Source: Synura sp. LO234KE
Lineage: Eukaryota; Sar; Synurophyceae; Synurales; Mallomonadaceae
Assembly (NCBI GenBank): GCA_015143735.1
Contig: VKHC01000133.1
Coordinates: 1 to 17,775 of the forward strand
Length of the DNA: 17,775 bases
Direction of reading: 5' to 3'
Shown: positions 8,861 through 17,642 of the stretch, piece after piece
How positions within the stretch are numbered: the stretch's first letter is position 1
Layout of the letters: the number at the start of each line of letters is the position of its first letter
Position numbers and translations under genes: made by a program
The notes under the pieces: generated by a model
Databases searched by the model: none
What the model saw: the letters and a program-made list of their open reading frames with translations, nothing else
What the model was told of the DNA's origin: nothing

Positions 8861-9787
8861 CTTTCATCTCGTATCTCTCCACTCGTTCATGGGACTTGTT
8901 GCCCGTTGGTACATGGAGGGTAGCTAGTGTTAGGTGGTGATGCCGCGGCGGTGCGTCCTTGCTCTCATTCCGCTTTTCTTTATTTCAGTTCTTAAATGCT
9001 CAATCTAACTATACAAATTTCGGGAACAGGATTTTGTTCCTAAAGATAAAATGAAAAACTAACAAAAGCAAATCAGCACCACTGTCTAGTCGCCGATGTG
9101 CATCGATCATTCGGAACTGAGCGGCTAGTGGAGAGGGTTCGTCGCATGGATTTGGTGAATGCACTGACCTATGTAATATCATTTAATGCTGCCTTTTTAA
9201 TAATTTTTCTGGGTGAATCATACTAGTTATTGTTACCTTGAGGTCAGTTTGACTACTTTTTTGTGATCTACATGACCTACATAGCCGCTAATCCGCTTAT
9301 CTAATGCACGAAATATCTAAAGTCAAATAATTGTTATTAAGACAGCATAATTTATTAGAATTGTTCTCACTCGCTGCCACGGGGTTAGGACGAGATAATT
9401 TTTTGTGGATTTCTACGCGTCTTTATGAACGAAATGATTTTTGCCTGTTTTAGTTAGCGAGAAAAAACGCCACCCTTGAAAAAGAATTTAAGCTATTTGA
9501 CAGGTTGCCATAAACATCACTTGAGCCATCACACGCCAACTGGTAGGTAGGGCAGCCCTCGGAATCGGATGGTAAATATTTTAAAAAGTGGTTAGCTTCA
9601 GTGAGAAGTACTCAGACTCATATGTAATATGCGTAAGTGAAAGGACTATCGATGCGATTTTCAATCAACATTTGATTCGGCATTATCTCAATTAATTCCT
9701 AATGACACAACTATCACTTTCCTATACTTCAACTTGTCACTGCCAAATTCACTTTCATTGTCATGGTCATTTGCGGTGGCTACGTAA

Positions 9788-10099
9788 GTTACCCAACCAA
9801 TCTTGGAATATTTTGTTGAAATGTTACAAAATTTGGTTTCAAGGACTAAGGTCTTGCATGGTCCGTCCAGGCTGCTGACAAGATTTATGGCTGATAATTT
9901 AACCATTCCTACTGACAAAGAACAGCAGTGGGGACGTCGCAAGATAGAGCTTGAATCCGAGGCCGTCGGACAAGTAACTAAATATTATAATTATTTCAAT
10001 TTCTTGGATTTAATTCCGATAAATGGTAGGTCGGCTTCAACAGAGACCCTATTATTCCTGCAGGCGATGCTGGAACGAAGGAAAACCCTATTCTTGTGA
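9788..10099 (+). pseudogene. Unidentified coding-like fragment
   Basis: The frame is open from just after a TAA (9785-9787) to TGA 10097-10099, about 103 codons. The protein has a normal amino-acid mix, with segments such as GPSRLLTRFMADNL and TETLLFLQAMLERRKTLF that look like helical, folded sequence. There is no ATG near the start; the first ATG is at 9821. At its end the DNA reads GTGAGT (10096-10101), a perfect 5' splice donor, so this could be one exon or exon remnant rather than a whole gene. No family is recognised. Confidence 0.35.
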
Positions 10100-10501
10100 G
10101 TGGCTGGTAGATTGCTTAGTTTCAATAAAGGTCGTTCTAATACTCGATTCCGTTAGGTACCTTCCGGTTTCGACATGAGAGTTGTAGGATACGAAGATCC
10201 CGTCGTTCATCAACTTGTCTGGTTCCAATTGAAAGACGGGCCAGTGCATTACGTTCCCGATATTGGACTTTATTTCAAGTTGAAAAAGATTCACTAGGGT
10301 TAAGAAATGTCTGCTACTTCACTTCATCCGAGATATCTTTTCCTCTTGACCATAAATACCTTGATGGCTCATTCTTAACATAAGTTCCTTCAATAGAGTT
10401 TGTATTACTGGCGTCGGGATCTTGTCAGGATATAAGTACGTTGCTAGTACCTTTTTCGAAGCTCGTCCGATGTTTGCCATGTCATAAACTGAAATTTGCA
10501 A
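10088..10501 (-). pseudogene. Unidentified minus-strand gene fragment, one stop
   Basis: A single minus-strand frame runs from 10501 to a stop at 10088, interrupted only by a TGA near 10319-10321. It begins MQISVYDMANIGRASKK, then has KIPTPVIQTLLKEL, and after the stop NLFQLEIKSNIGN and VFQLEPDKLMNDGIFVSY. The pattern 'P..I...L...., then a Gln/Leu-rich block, then a D...dGIF' faintly recalls the region before the catalytic core of Mutator-like/FAR1 transposases. That is a weak impression and no catalytic DDE core is present. It overlaps the end of the plus-strand fragment at 9788-10099. Confidence 0.35.
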
Positions 10502-10535
10502 AGTTAGTACTTGGCCAAACTTTTAACAGCGAAAT

Positions 10536-10682
10536 TTAACCACAGGAGGATCGATAAGTTTTTTCTCGTCGTTTTACAACTGGCGGGTAATTTTCGCCGA
10601 ATACAACAACAATTATACCATACATTGCGCCCCAAAACATCCAAGTTTCCACACTGAAAGCGAATGTTGCGGTTTTGGCTAG
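10536..10682 (-). pseudogene. Possible tail of an MFS-type transporter
   Basis: The minus-strand frame contains a hydrophobic segment, WMFWGAMYGIIVVVFG, directly followed by ENYPPVVKRREK. In fungal drug:H+ antiporters of the major facilitator superfamily a membrane helix is followed by ETYPPVLLRRKA-type text before the central loop, so the resemblance is specific but only about 30 residues long. Stops close the frame on both sides. If right, it is a short decayed remnant; chance cannot be excluded. Confidence 0.25.
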
Positions 10683-10961
10683 TTATTGTTGCCGCAGGAG
10701 TTTAGGTACTACTTCCACAAATGATGTTACACTTGTCTCCCTATTCGATTTAGCTTTTTACTCCTGCTCTCCGCGGCATATTAACTCAGTTACCAAAGAC
10801 GAATGAAAATTGTGATAGATTCGCAATTACTTAGTCTTAAGAATGCCAACAAAGGATCATTTGAGTGCGTACTAGATAGTGATATTCGCTACTATTCACA
10901 ACGCCTGCACCAGAGCTTCTTCATATGACGAGGTCACCCATATGTGGTAATAAATCACCAT

Positions 10962-11127
10962 CCGCTATAGCGGCTCCTATAGCAGCCTCTGTAGCGAATG
11001 TGCGTACGTACGAAAGAGAACCGCTGTCAGCGTTGCCGCTATAGCGGCGGCTACAGTGGTTCCGGTCGCTGTAACGGTGGCTATAGTGGTTCTGCAACAG
11101 TAGTTGCTACCCTGGTATAGTGGCGCG
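10962..11127. repeat. Cluster of degenerate GCTATAGCGG units
   Basis: About nine variants of a ten-base word GCTATAGCGG occur in 166 bases. Two are perfect palindromes: CCGCTATAGCGG (10962-10973) and GCCGCTATAGCGGC (11035-11048). Others read CCTATAGCAG, GCTACAGTGG, GCTGTAACGG, GCTATAGTGG and GGTATAGTGG. CGTACGTACG, another palindrome, lies within (near 11003). Arrays of short, degenerate, partly palindromic words are usual in the subterminal regions of hAT- and Mutator-type DNA transposons, where transposase binds, but no transposase or terminal repeat was found beside it. Confidence 0.6.
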
Positions 11128-11291
11128 GTACGCGGTAGATTATTCTTACGCAAATGGTTTCAGAGAAACCAATTATTTGGTTCTTGTTTCGCCTAAGTTC
11201 CGGAAAATCTTATAGTTAATTACGGCTGGGAAGTTAGAGAGCTAACAGAAGAAAGACAAAAGAAAATCACACACACACCCCACCGAAAAAA

Positions 11292-11340
11292 CCACTCCCC
11301 ATGTGCCAACTTGCAAGCCCCGTGACCGAGTGGGGAGCTC
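11292..11340 (+). repeat. Left arm of an imperfect inverted repeat pair
   Basis: The core at 11313-11336 (GCAAG, then CCCGTGACCGAGT, then GGGG) matches the reverse complement of 13309-13332 at 21 of 24 positions. Similarity seems to extend outward through CCCC..GT.CC.AA. The core also resembles a tRNA Leu/Ser-type A box (TGACCGAGTGG). A GTTCCGATCC at 11372-11381 (poor B box) and T6 at 11392-11397 follow, so a degenerate pol III/SINE origin is possible. Confidence 0.4.
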
Positions 11341-11491
11341 CGGGTAGTTTTAAAAACGTGTGGCGGTTTTCGTTCCGATCCACATCTAAGATTTTTTCTA
11401 CTCCAGTTCTGAGAGGTTTCGACTCAGAATTTGCCAATAAGGTTTAAAATCTATTTATACCTTTAAAATTTCGGTCGCTAAAGACTCGGAA

Positions 11492-13030
11492 ATGCAGAGC
11501 TTCGAAAATCGGATGCTTCAACTCGAAACCAAACCCAACAAAAGAATTTTAGAAAATTCAGTTCAGCCTCCGAAAGATGAAGGACAGTCTCCCTATGCAT
11601 TTCCCACGGCCTGGATCACCGCTCCAAGCCAACTGAATCCTGATAGAGACAAAATATTTAATTGTTCAACAAATATTTCAGATTAAAAATTTGGTGTAAC
11701 TCTTGATTCTGCGCCTCGGTTTCTTTTCGGAGAGCCAACAAATCAAGTCGTATTTCTTTGGCTGGACCTCATGCTCTTAGCCAGCTCAACCCTGACCGAG
11801 ATAAAATCTTTGGATTTTCAGTAATAACCAAAAACTTTCAGGGAGCTTCTGGGGCGACCACTTCTGCTGCGACTGGCTTTAAGTTTGGTGCCACGGCAAC
11901 TATGAACGCCCCACAAGAGTCATCGCCTGTATCACATTCTGACGACGCTGCTTATCAGTAATATCTGGGACGAGTTCTTGATACGACTTTGAACCAAGGG
12001 TTGATCAATTACCATAACAATGGTGGTTCTTCAGTACATGGGCTGACTTCAGAATCCTCGACGAATATGAAAAGTCCCAAGGAACTCCTCTTGACCTACG
12101 GATATTCCGATGAAGCCGCTTTTCAGCGCTACTTGCAGCGAGTCCTAGCGACATCGATATGGATTACAACGAGCGAATGTACTGCCGACATCGTCAACTT
12201 TCCGATAAAGCCCTCCGGAAATCTTGGAGCTCCTCACATCAAGAGACCCTGATTGAACAGATTTTGGAGGCCTTGCAGATCTCCGGAGTGGGACCGCTGG
12301 GGCTGTCCCAACGGGATTCTTCCTCCAAGGTCATGTACGTCGAAGGGGGTTGGCTCTGCTGCTTTGTCTTCAAGGTCACCTCATCGAGATTTGAACTGAA
12401 AGAAGACTTTTCCAGCCTCGATATCCGTGCCTGCCCTAAATCCTTGCTTGAGAAACTCCGCCGCGACGTGTTGCCAACCATCTTTCAGCCTTTCATGACG
12501 GCAGGCCCCCAAGAACACGACGACGTTCTTCTTGCTTCACTCCGTAGAATTGCAGCAGACACAAGTCACGGTTCCAGTGGATGGCTGGGTAATTTCTCCT
12601 TGGATCAGACGGATCACCTAGAGAGACTTTTCGAGCCCCATGGTCGAGTGCCGTGGGACGAGCTCATTAACCCCTTGTGGAATGAACTCCTATCTAAGTT
12701 AATCAGAATTTAAAATAAAAATGGAATGAACTCCTATCCTATATGGAAGTCGCCTGGCTTGCTTTGTATTCTCGCTTCATACGTCCGGACGAGGAGTGTC
12801 TTCCACTCCCCTTCAAGCTTGTAGACAGTGCGGATTCGCCATCGGGCGGCTATACTAGTGATGCTCCGCCGTGTGCAAGCGCCTCCTCCTCCTCCGACCC
12901 TCCCAATCCTGACCCCAGCTTTGGACTGCGCCAGTTCAGGTTCTACGAGCATGCGCGTCGACGGAGGTACTGGTCTTTCCCTGGCGCTCCAGTCCCGCCT
13001 ACAGCGTTCTCCTGGTTATCGTCGGCGTAA
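11492..13030 (+). pseudogene. Unidentified, internally repetitive protein gene, broken
   Basis: Protein-like text runs across three frames. The first piece (11492-11686) starts MQSFENRMLQLETK and holds SQLNPDRDKIF. After its stop the frame continues with KFGVT and RFLFGE. The second piece (frame open from about 11752, stop TAA 11959-11961, continuing to about 12150) repeats SQLNPDRDKIFGFS and holds GFKFGATAT. DDAAYQ.YLGRVL (near 11941) and DEAAFQRYLQRVL (near 12109) are a second internal repeat. The third piece (about 12150-12713) is well-formed, with a Leu-rich LRRDVLPTIFQPF tract, and is cut by a 27-bp insertion. Beyond the insertion coding text continues to about 13030, ending Ser/Pro-rich. 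FXFG-like words recall nucleoporins, but no family is recognised. An intron-containing gene is an alternative to frameshifts. Confidence 0.5.
12678..12738. repeat. 17-bp direct repeat flanking a 27-bp A-tailed insertion
   Basis: TGGAATGAACTCCTATC occurs at 12678-12694 and, identically, at 12722-12738. The 27 bases between (12695-12721) end in AAAATAAAAA. A perfect repeat of this length around a short segment with an A-rich 3' end is the signature of target-primed reverse transcription by a LINE machinery, here with an extremely truncated insert. It shifts the frame of the surrounding gene. Confidence 0.8.
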
Positions 13031-13484
13031 CGTATCCAAAATACTCCGAGGGACGAAGGCTCATCGGCCGCGGTGTCTCCCTCCCTGCGGCGATCAGTGT
13101 TCTACCCAGTTGCTTCTCCTGTAGCCCTATTTCTCGCTGCTGCACCTCGCTTCTTCTTTGATTGTGCTCTCTATGCTACACTTATATGTCTCCTCTCCCC
13201 GCCCCTGGATGCAGATTCCCCTTGCTTTAGTAGGGGCCATTGTAGCGTATTAATAAACCCCCCGGGGAGGAATTCCCCTGCCCTCAGGCATGCGGCTTTC
13301 TCCCCCTGCCCCTACTCGGTCACGGGACTTGCCATTTAGGTACGTAGGGGATAGTTATTGACTTAGCGGTGTTATGGTGCTGTCTAGACCCCCGTCTGAC
13401 TTGTATTCCTTACATTTCTCTAATAAATAACTACTGGATTTTCGGCAATGGGAAGCTCCGGGTGCCTTCACCAGGAGGTACCAG
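13031..13484. other. GC-rich flank between the unknown gene and the LINE
   Basis: No supported gene. It carries the right arm of the inverted pair, a CCCCCCGGGGAGGAATTCCCC-like GC-rich palindromic stretch near 13258-13278, and the sequence that would be the 3' untranslated tail of the minus-strand LINE. An AT-rich patch near 13420-13440 (CTAATAAATAA) may mark the LINE end, but no target duplication was seen. Confidence 0.5.
13305..13355 (-). repeat. Right arm of the imperfect inverted repeat pair
   Basis: Read on the minus strand, 13332-13309 matches 11313-11336 at 21 of 24 positions, with CCCGTGACCGAGT identical. The minus-strand text upstream (CCCCTACGTACCTAAATGG) loosely follows that of the left arm (CCCCATGTGCCAACTT). 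It also has a local stem, CCCCTAC with GTAGGGG. Confidence 0.4.
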
Positions 13485-14720
13485 TTATTCCCCAACTATG
13501 TCCCCGGACCTCGAAGGAATAGTGACAGCGGGGGCAGGGGAGATTTCACGACACACACTAGCTACACGTAACAGTATATCCCGATCTGGGACGGAGAGGT
13601 GAAAGGCAAAATGGGAGGGGCGCAGGATTCGCGAGGGTAAGGGACGACGCTGCGGACGTCGACGAGGGTCCGAGAGGCCACGAGGAGAGCGTCTCCGGTG
13701 AGGGCGAGAGGGGGCCGTAAGGGAGTGCACCGTCGCTCCGGATGAGCCTGTTTCGCCTCTGGCGGCGAGGCGGTCTGCAGTGGCGTTACCCACCGCTTTG
13801 GGCGTGGCGAGGCCCTTATGCGCTTTGACCCAGGAGATGGCCAGGTCGTGATGCCGGCGGACAGCGGTGAGAAGGCACCGGACTCGCTGAATGAGGGCCT
13901 TGTTGCAGTGAGGTTTGATGGAGTTGTCCCCGAAGTGGCGGACGCAGTACTCACTGTCTGTAAGGAGATTGATGCGCCTCCGGGCCACAGTAATGGAGGG
14001 CCCGTCTCCGCCGCGAACCCATCAAAGAGCGTGGTAAATTGCGCTATGGTGTGCTGCTTGGCTTTGCTCGACGGCTTCGATGTACTTGGCCTGCTTCCTG
14101 GCTTCCAAAATCGCGTCTATGCGTGGAACAAGGGTGCGGGAAAAGTCAAGCAGGACCGCCTCAATGGCCTCAGAGGTGTCGGTGGGAATGAGGACGGAGG
14201 CCAAAGAGGTTAACCGCACGGAGTTCCAATCGCCGAGGCAGATACGGTTAGTAACTGGGGAGAGGACCAGGTGAGCGATGTGGGGGGTGAGACGCTTTTC
14301 CAGTTCCGTGGTAAGAGGGTATTGGTCTAGTTGCCGGCTCAAGTTTGTTCTGCATTGATGCAGGAGTGGGTGGGGACAGAGACGAAAGACGTGATCATAT
14401 GTGTCGTCGGCCCGGCGGTCGAGGGATGAGAAGAGCGAGCAAGTGAATAGTGTCTGGCGTTCGAGGGAGGTAGTGGCTTCCTTGGATGAATTGTGACTCA
14501 CTGTCCAGTGCCGCTCGTGGAGAAGCTTCTCGTAGTGGCCTCGGGAGCCTTGGGGAAGACAGGACAGGTCTAACACTTTGGAGGCAAAACTCATGGTCAC
14601 GTCTTCCCAGATGGGAGGGTCCAGGCGCTGTGCTTGTAGCCGGCGGAGGCATTGGACCCGCTGCTCGAGCGGGACCAGAAGGGGGTCCCCTGTGATAAGA
14701 TCTCTCCAAGATCAGGAATC
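13485..14720 (-). pseudogene. LINE C-terminal zinc-finger block and RNase H domain
   Basis: One minus-strand frame runs from about 14720 to 13485 with a single internal TGA at 14022-14024. First comes a helical stretch, then DDTYDHVFRLCPHPLL (about 14410-14357), the LINE zinc-finger block; its upstream Cys pair is reduced to CSLF. After the TGA come RNase H landmarks: TDSEYC (13961-13944) with one catalytic Asp, WVKAHKGL (about 13830-13808) and GNATADRLAARG (about 13791-13756) with the final Asp. The usual start of the domain (Y-x-D-G-S with the first Asp) is not visible upstream, so the domain looks N-terminally damaged. The last 80 codons are Arg/Pro/Ser-rich and probably not conserved. Confidence 0.85.
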
Positions 14721-14776
14721 TTGGAGCGCCCTGACAGGAAAGCTGTCGGCTGGTCTGCTATGTCTTTCTGTGTAAT

Positions 14777-15477
14777 CTAAGCTAAGTTTCTGCAAAAAAA
14801 AGGAAAGCAGTCGGCGAGAGGATGGATCGTGAAGGAGAGCTCCAGAAGGGGGGTCACATGCGCCGGGGGTCTAGAGGACAGGGGGGAGATGCCTGTGCGT
14901 ACGTAGGAATGCGCCAGGTGCATTCCGAGCTCCGTAGGAGTGCATCCTTCCGGAAGGTTTGGGACTGGAGCTGTATGCTGAATAGAGACAAGCGGAGAGA
15001 GGAGAAGCTGGACCTGAGCGTGAAGCCATTCCGTGATCTCGCTGAAGAATGAGCTCGGGGGAGACCGAAGGGACTTGAACAGAGCGGGTCCGGGATATGA
15101 AGGACCAGGAGTGTGTCCGACAAGGAAGATCGGTGGTCCCATATGGCTCTGAGAATACCCATGAGAAGGACAGCCTGGGATTTAGGGCGAGCCTGGGTTC
15201 TGTCCATCGTATTGCAGAAGAGGTGGGAAGTCCACGAGGCATGGTCGGCTGTGTGCAAGAGGGACAGAGACAGTCGGTGAACGCCGTGGTTGCCCGCTTG
15301 GTGTAGGGGGGAGTGCCCTGTGGTTGTGTGGAATGCGAGGTAGACGTGGGTGGTGTAGAGAGATAGTCCGGGTTCGGGAAGAGTGAGTTTTGTCTTGGGA
15401 CCAAGGTGTCCCACATAGGACGGAGGCAGAAATGGCACCGACCGGTAAATCTTTACGGTGAGGGGCAGGGCGGCCAA
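14777..15477 (-). pseudogene. LINE connector region, frame-shifted
   Basis: Between the RT/connector frame and the zinc-finger frame, minus-strand coding text is spread over two other frames. One (15477 to about 15050) includes GVHRLSLSLLHTADHASW and LSDTLLVLHIPDPLC. The second (about 15090 to 14777) includes SSFFSEITEWLHAQVQLLL and TPTELGMHLAHSYV. Neither has a named domain. They are placed here by position and by matching the composition of the flanking LINE frames. At least two frameshifts are implied. Confidence 0.6.
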
Positions 15478-15587
15478 GGAGGAGAGGTGTTCGGGGATGG
15501 CTCCTTGTGGTGTAGGGTGCCCGGGTGAGGTGACCAGAGTGAGAAGAGTTGTACAGGTATCAAAAGTGCCAAAGATCTCGGGGGGAA

Positions 15588-16964
15588 CTAGTGGTGGGTT
15601 GCCATAGATCCGTGGTACACTTGAGGCCTCGATGGGTTACGAAGGATGCCAGTAGAGGGCGATGTCGCCGAATCAAGGAGGTGCCTGCGTCGATGCAGGA
15701 CCGTGAGCGAGTATCCCCACGCCGTGGGTGAGAGGTTGGTAAACAAAATTTCGGTAATTGTGCTAGAGCCAGCGAGAAATCTGTCTGAAGAGAAGTGCCT
15801 AGCCTGCCCGGGAAGGAGCGGGACAGGAGTATCGAGTGGTAAGGCAAGAGTATGGAGCGCCCCCTCAAGGGCTTTCGGGCCGTTGACTTCCCGCCAGGAC
15901 CAGTGGGAGGAGGCACGGTCCCATGTAAGCAGGTCACCATGCGAGGACAGATAAAACGCGTGCAGGCATGTCAAGTTCGAGGGGGTCCACTTGTGTCCCG
16001 GAATCGGTGATCCCACCAGAGATTGATGTAGAGAGGGGTAGGCCTGCTTGATTGGTTGGGAGGTCTGTTTGGTGAGACATGCATTGCCCTTCCAACCGTA
16101 TTCTATAAGGCTGGACACCCAGTAGCCAGGTCGGATAAGCTGAAGGGTGATCGCAGACAACGGAAGGTGGCGGGGAAAGCGATGTCCCAGGCGGAGAAGT
16201 GGGTCAGCCGCCCACCGGGACCAGTGATCGTCCGAGCGAAGGATCCGATTTAGGCACGTGTGTTTGCGGTGCTGGATGATGTCGGAGAGGCGCTGATAAC
16301 CCTGGCCGCCTTCACTGGCCGGCTGGAACAGGTTCTCAGCTGAGAGGACTTCATGTTCTTGGTGCGACGGCGAATTTCGCTGGCAAAGAGCAAAGGACCA
16401 GGAGGGGAGCACTTCTACATATGCGCCCCGATTGTACAGGCACTTGGCGATGACGGCGTTGACCGCCCGAGCGAAGGCCATCTTGATAGAAAATGCACGA
16501 ATGGCCACTAGAAGCCTCTGCTTCATGGCTGAGAAGGAGGTTGAGTCTCCTGGGTTTATGGGGTACTCCACACCGAGACTCTCGAAGGTACCATCTGACT
16601 TCAGGTAGACAGGTATGGCAATCCAGCCCGGGGCATGAACTAAGATATATGGCGGGTCCATGGGTGGTGATGTCATACTGCGGAAATAAAACCCCGAGAG
16701 TTTGTGCGAGGCGATCGAGAGGTTGAAAACCATGGCGTAGGTGGAAACGAGATCCGCTGTGCGTTGGAGACCCTCTAGTGTGGACCCAAAGGACTGGAGA
16801 TCATCGGCAAAGCAGATGTCCCGTGCGACGTACAGGGACCCGTCAGGGTGACGAAGGAGAAAGTGGTGTTCCGAGGAGGGTGTCTGCTCTAACATCGAGA
16901 GAAGGACGTCGAACACTGCGAGCCAGGTAAAGGGGCTATGAATGTCGCCTTGGCCAGTCCCGCG
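15588..16964 (-). pseudogene. LINE reverse transcriptase, motifs B and C, thumb and connector
   Basis: The frame begins just before motif B, RGTGQGDIHSP (16964-16932), and contains motif C as FADD (16811-16800). Both catalytic aspartates of motif C are present, so this half of the polymerase palm is intact in sequence. ATLEGLQ-type text (GSTLEGLQRTADLVSTYA) and SHKLSGFY follow, as usual after motif C. The remaining 350 codons form the thumb and a long, Trp/His-rich connector. The frame is the longest clean one in the window (442 codons) and closes at about 15588. Upstream it is separated from motif A by two frame changes. Confidence 0.92.
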
Positions 16965-16979
16965 CTCTGGGTTGAAGGA

Positions 16980-17642
16980 GAGGTGTCAGATGCCGTCGAG
17001 ACCCGCAAGATCCCATTGTATAGCCCGCTTCGTCGAGGTCTACAAGCCACTGGGCGATGAACTCCGAGACGCTGCCAGCAGCGGAGGATGAGGGGCTTGG
17101 ATACTGAGTCAAAGGTCTTCTTCATGTCCCAGGAGCAGCCGTACAGAGAGCGTTGTTCATCCCAGGCTGTCTCCAGCGTATTAAGAAGTTGAAGATTAGC
17201 GGTATCTGTGCCGCGCTTGGGGAGATATCCATGTTTGTTGAGAGAGAGAACTCCATGCTTCTGGAGGGACGTCGTAATTTGCTTGACGATGAGTCTTGTC
17301 CACAACTTACGAAGTACCTCCATAAGCATGATAGGCCTCATTTCTTGAATCGTGTCCGAAGTTCCCTTCGGGATGGGAACGATCCATTTCCATTTCCAAG
17401 CGTCGGGGGTATGGTGTTGAGTCCACATGGTAACCAGGCAATTATAGGCTTCAGAGACCATGGCGGGGGACCAGTTCTGAACTTGTTTGTATTGGAGCCC
17501 GGAGGGGCCGCCAGAGGAGTGCCCTGCCTTGTCGTGCAGGATTACCGTGAATTGATCCAGGGAGAGTGGGGCCGTGAAGAGATCTTGGAGGTCGGTCTGA
17601 ACCCGGTCCCGCCGAGGGGACGTCGGAGCGCCCGCCAGAGCA
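16980..17642 (-). pseudogene. LINE reverse transcriptase, N-terminal half
   Basis: This minus-strand frame opens after a TGA near 17643. It holds GGPSGLQY (17490-17513), then WIVPIPKG and EMRPIML (about 17330-17400), GYLPKRGTDTANLQLLN (about 17190-17240), and motif A, SWDMKKTFDSVS (17103-17134), with the first catalytic Asp as GAC at 17126-17128. The Lys-Thr-Phe-Asp in place of the usual K-A-F-D is a small departure. The motif spacing is normal for a LINE RT. Between about 17075 and 16965 the conserved text changes frame twice before motif B. Confidence 0.92.

Larger units (their letters stand above)
7276..9787. other. Spacer without supported genes
   Basis: No domain or long coding frame is visible. 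If the copia element kept a 3' LTR it should begin here. A 7-bp hairpin lies at 7751-7770 (ATCCAAA / TTTGGAT). An ORF at 7827-8033 starts with a hydrophobic MLIICFISTLPITG-like stretch but has no other support. A segment at about 8780-8860 resembles the 3' end of the LINE on the right in opposite orientation. From 9000 to 9780 the sequence is AT-rich with nothing recognised. Confidence 0.6.

Noticed and set aside
12734-12952. Minus-strand frame with a Gly-rich stretch (GRVGGGGGA)
   Set aside because: It mirrors the Pro/Ser-rich plus-strand end of the unknown gene (CCTCCTCCTCC run) and has no independent support.
13818-14213. 131-codon plus-strand ORF
   Set aside because: It is antisense to the LINE RNase H frame, which has recognisable conserved residues; this ORF has none.
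14785-14820. Minus-strand polypyrimidine run followed by GCAG, like a 3' splice acceptor, inside the LINE
   Set aside because: LINE coding regions are not normally spliced, no matching donor was found in a useful place, and a T-run is a common slippage product.
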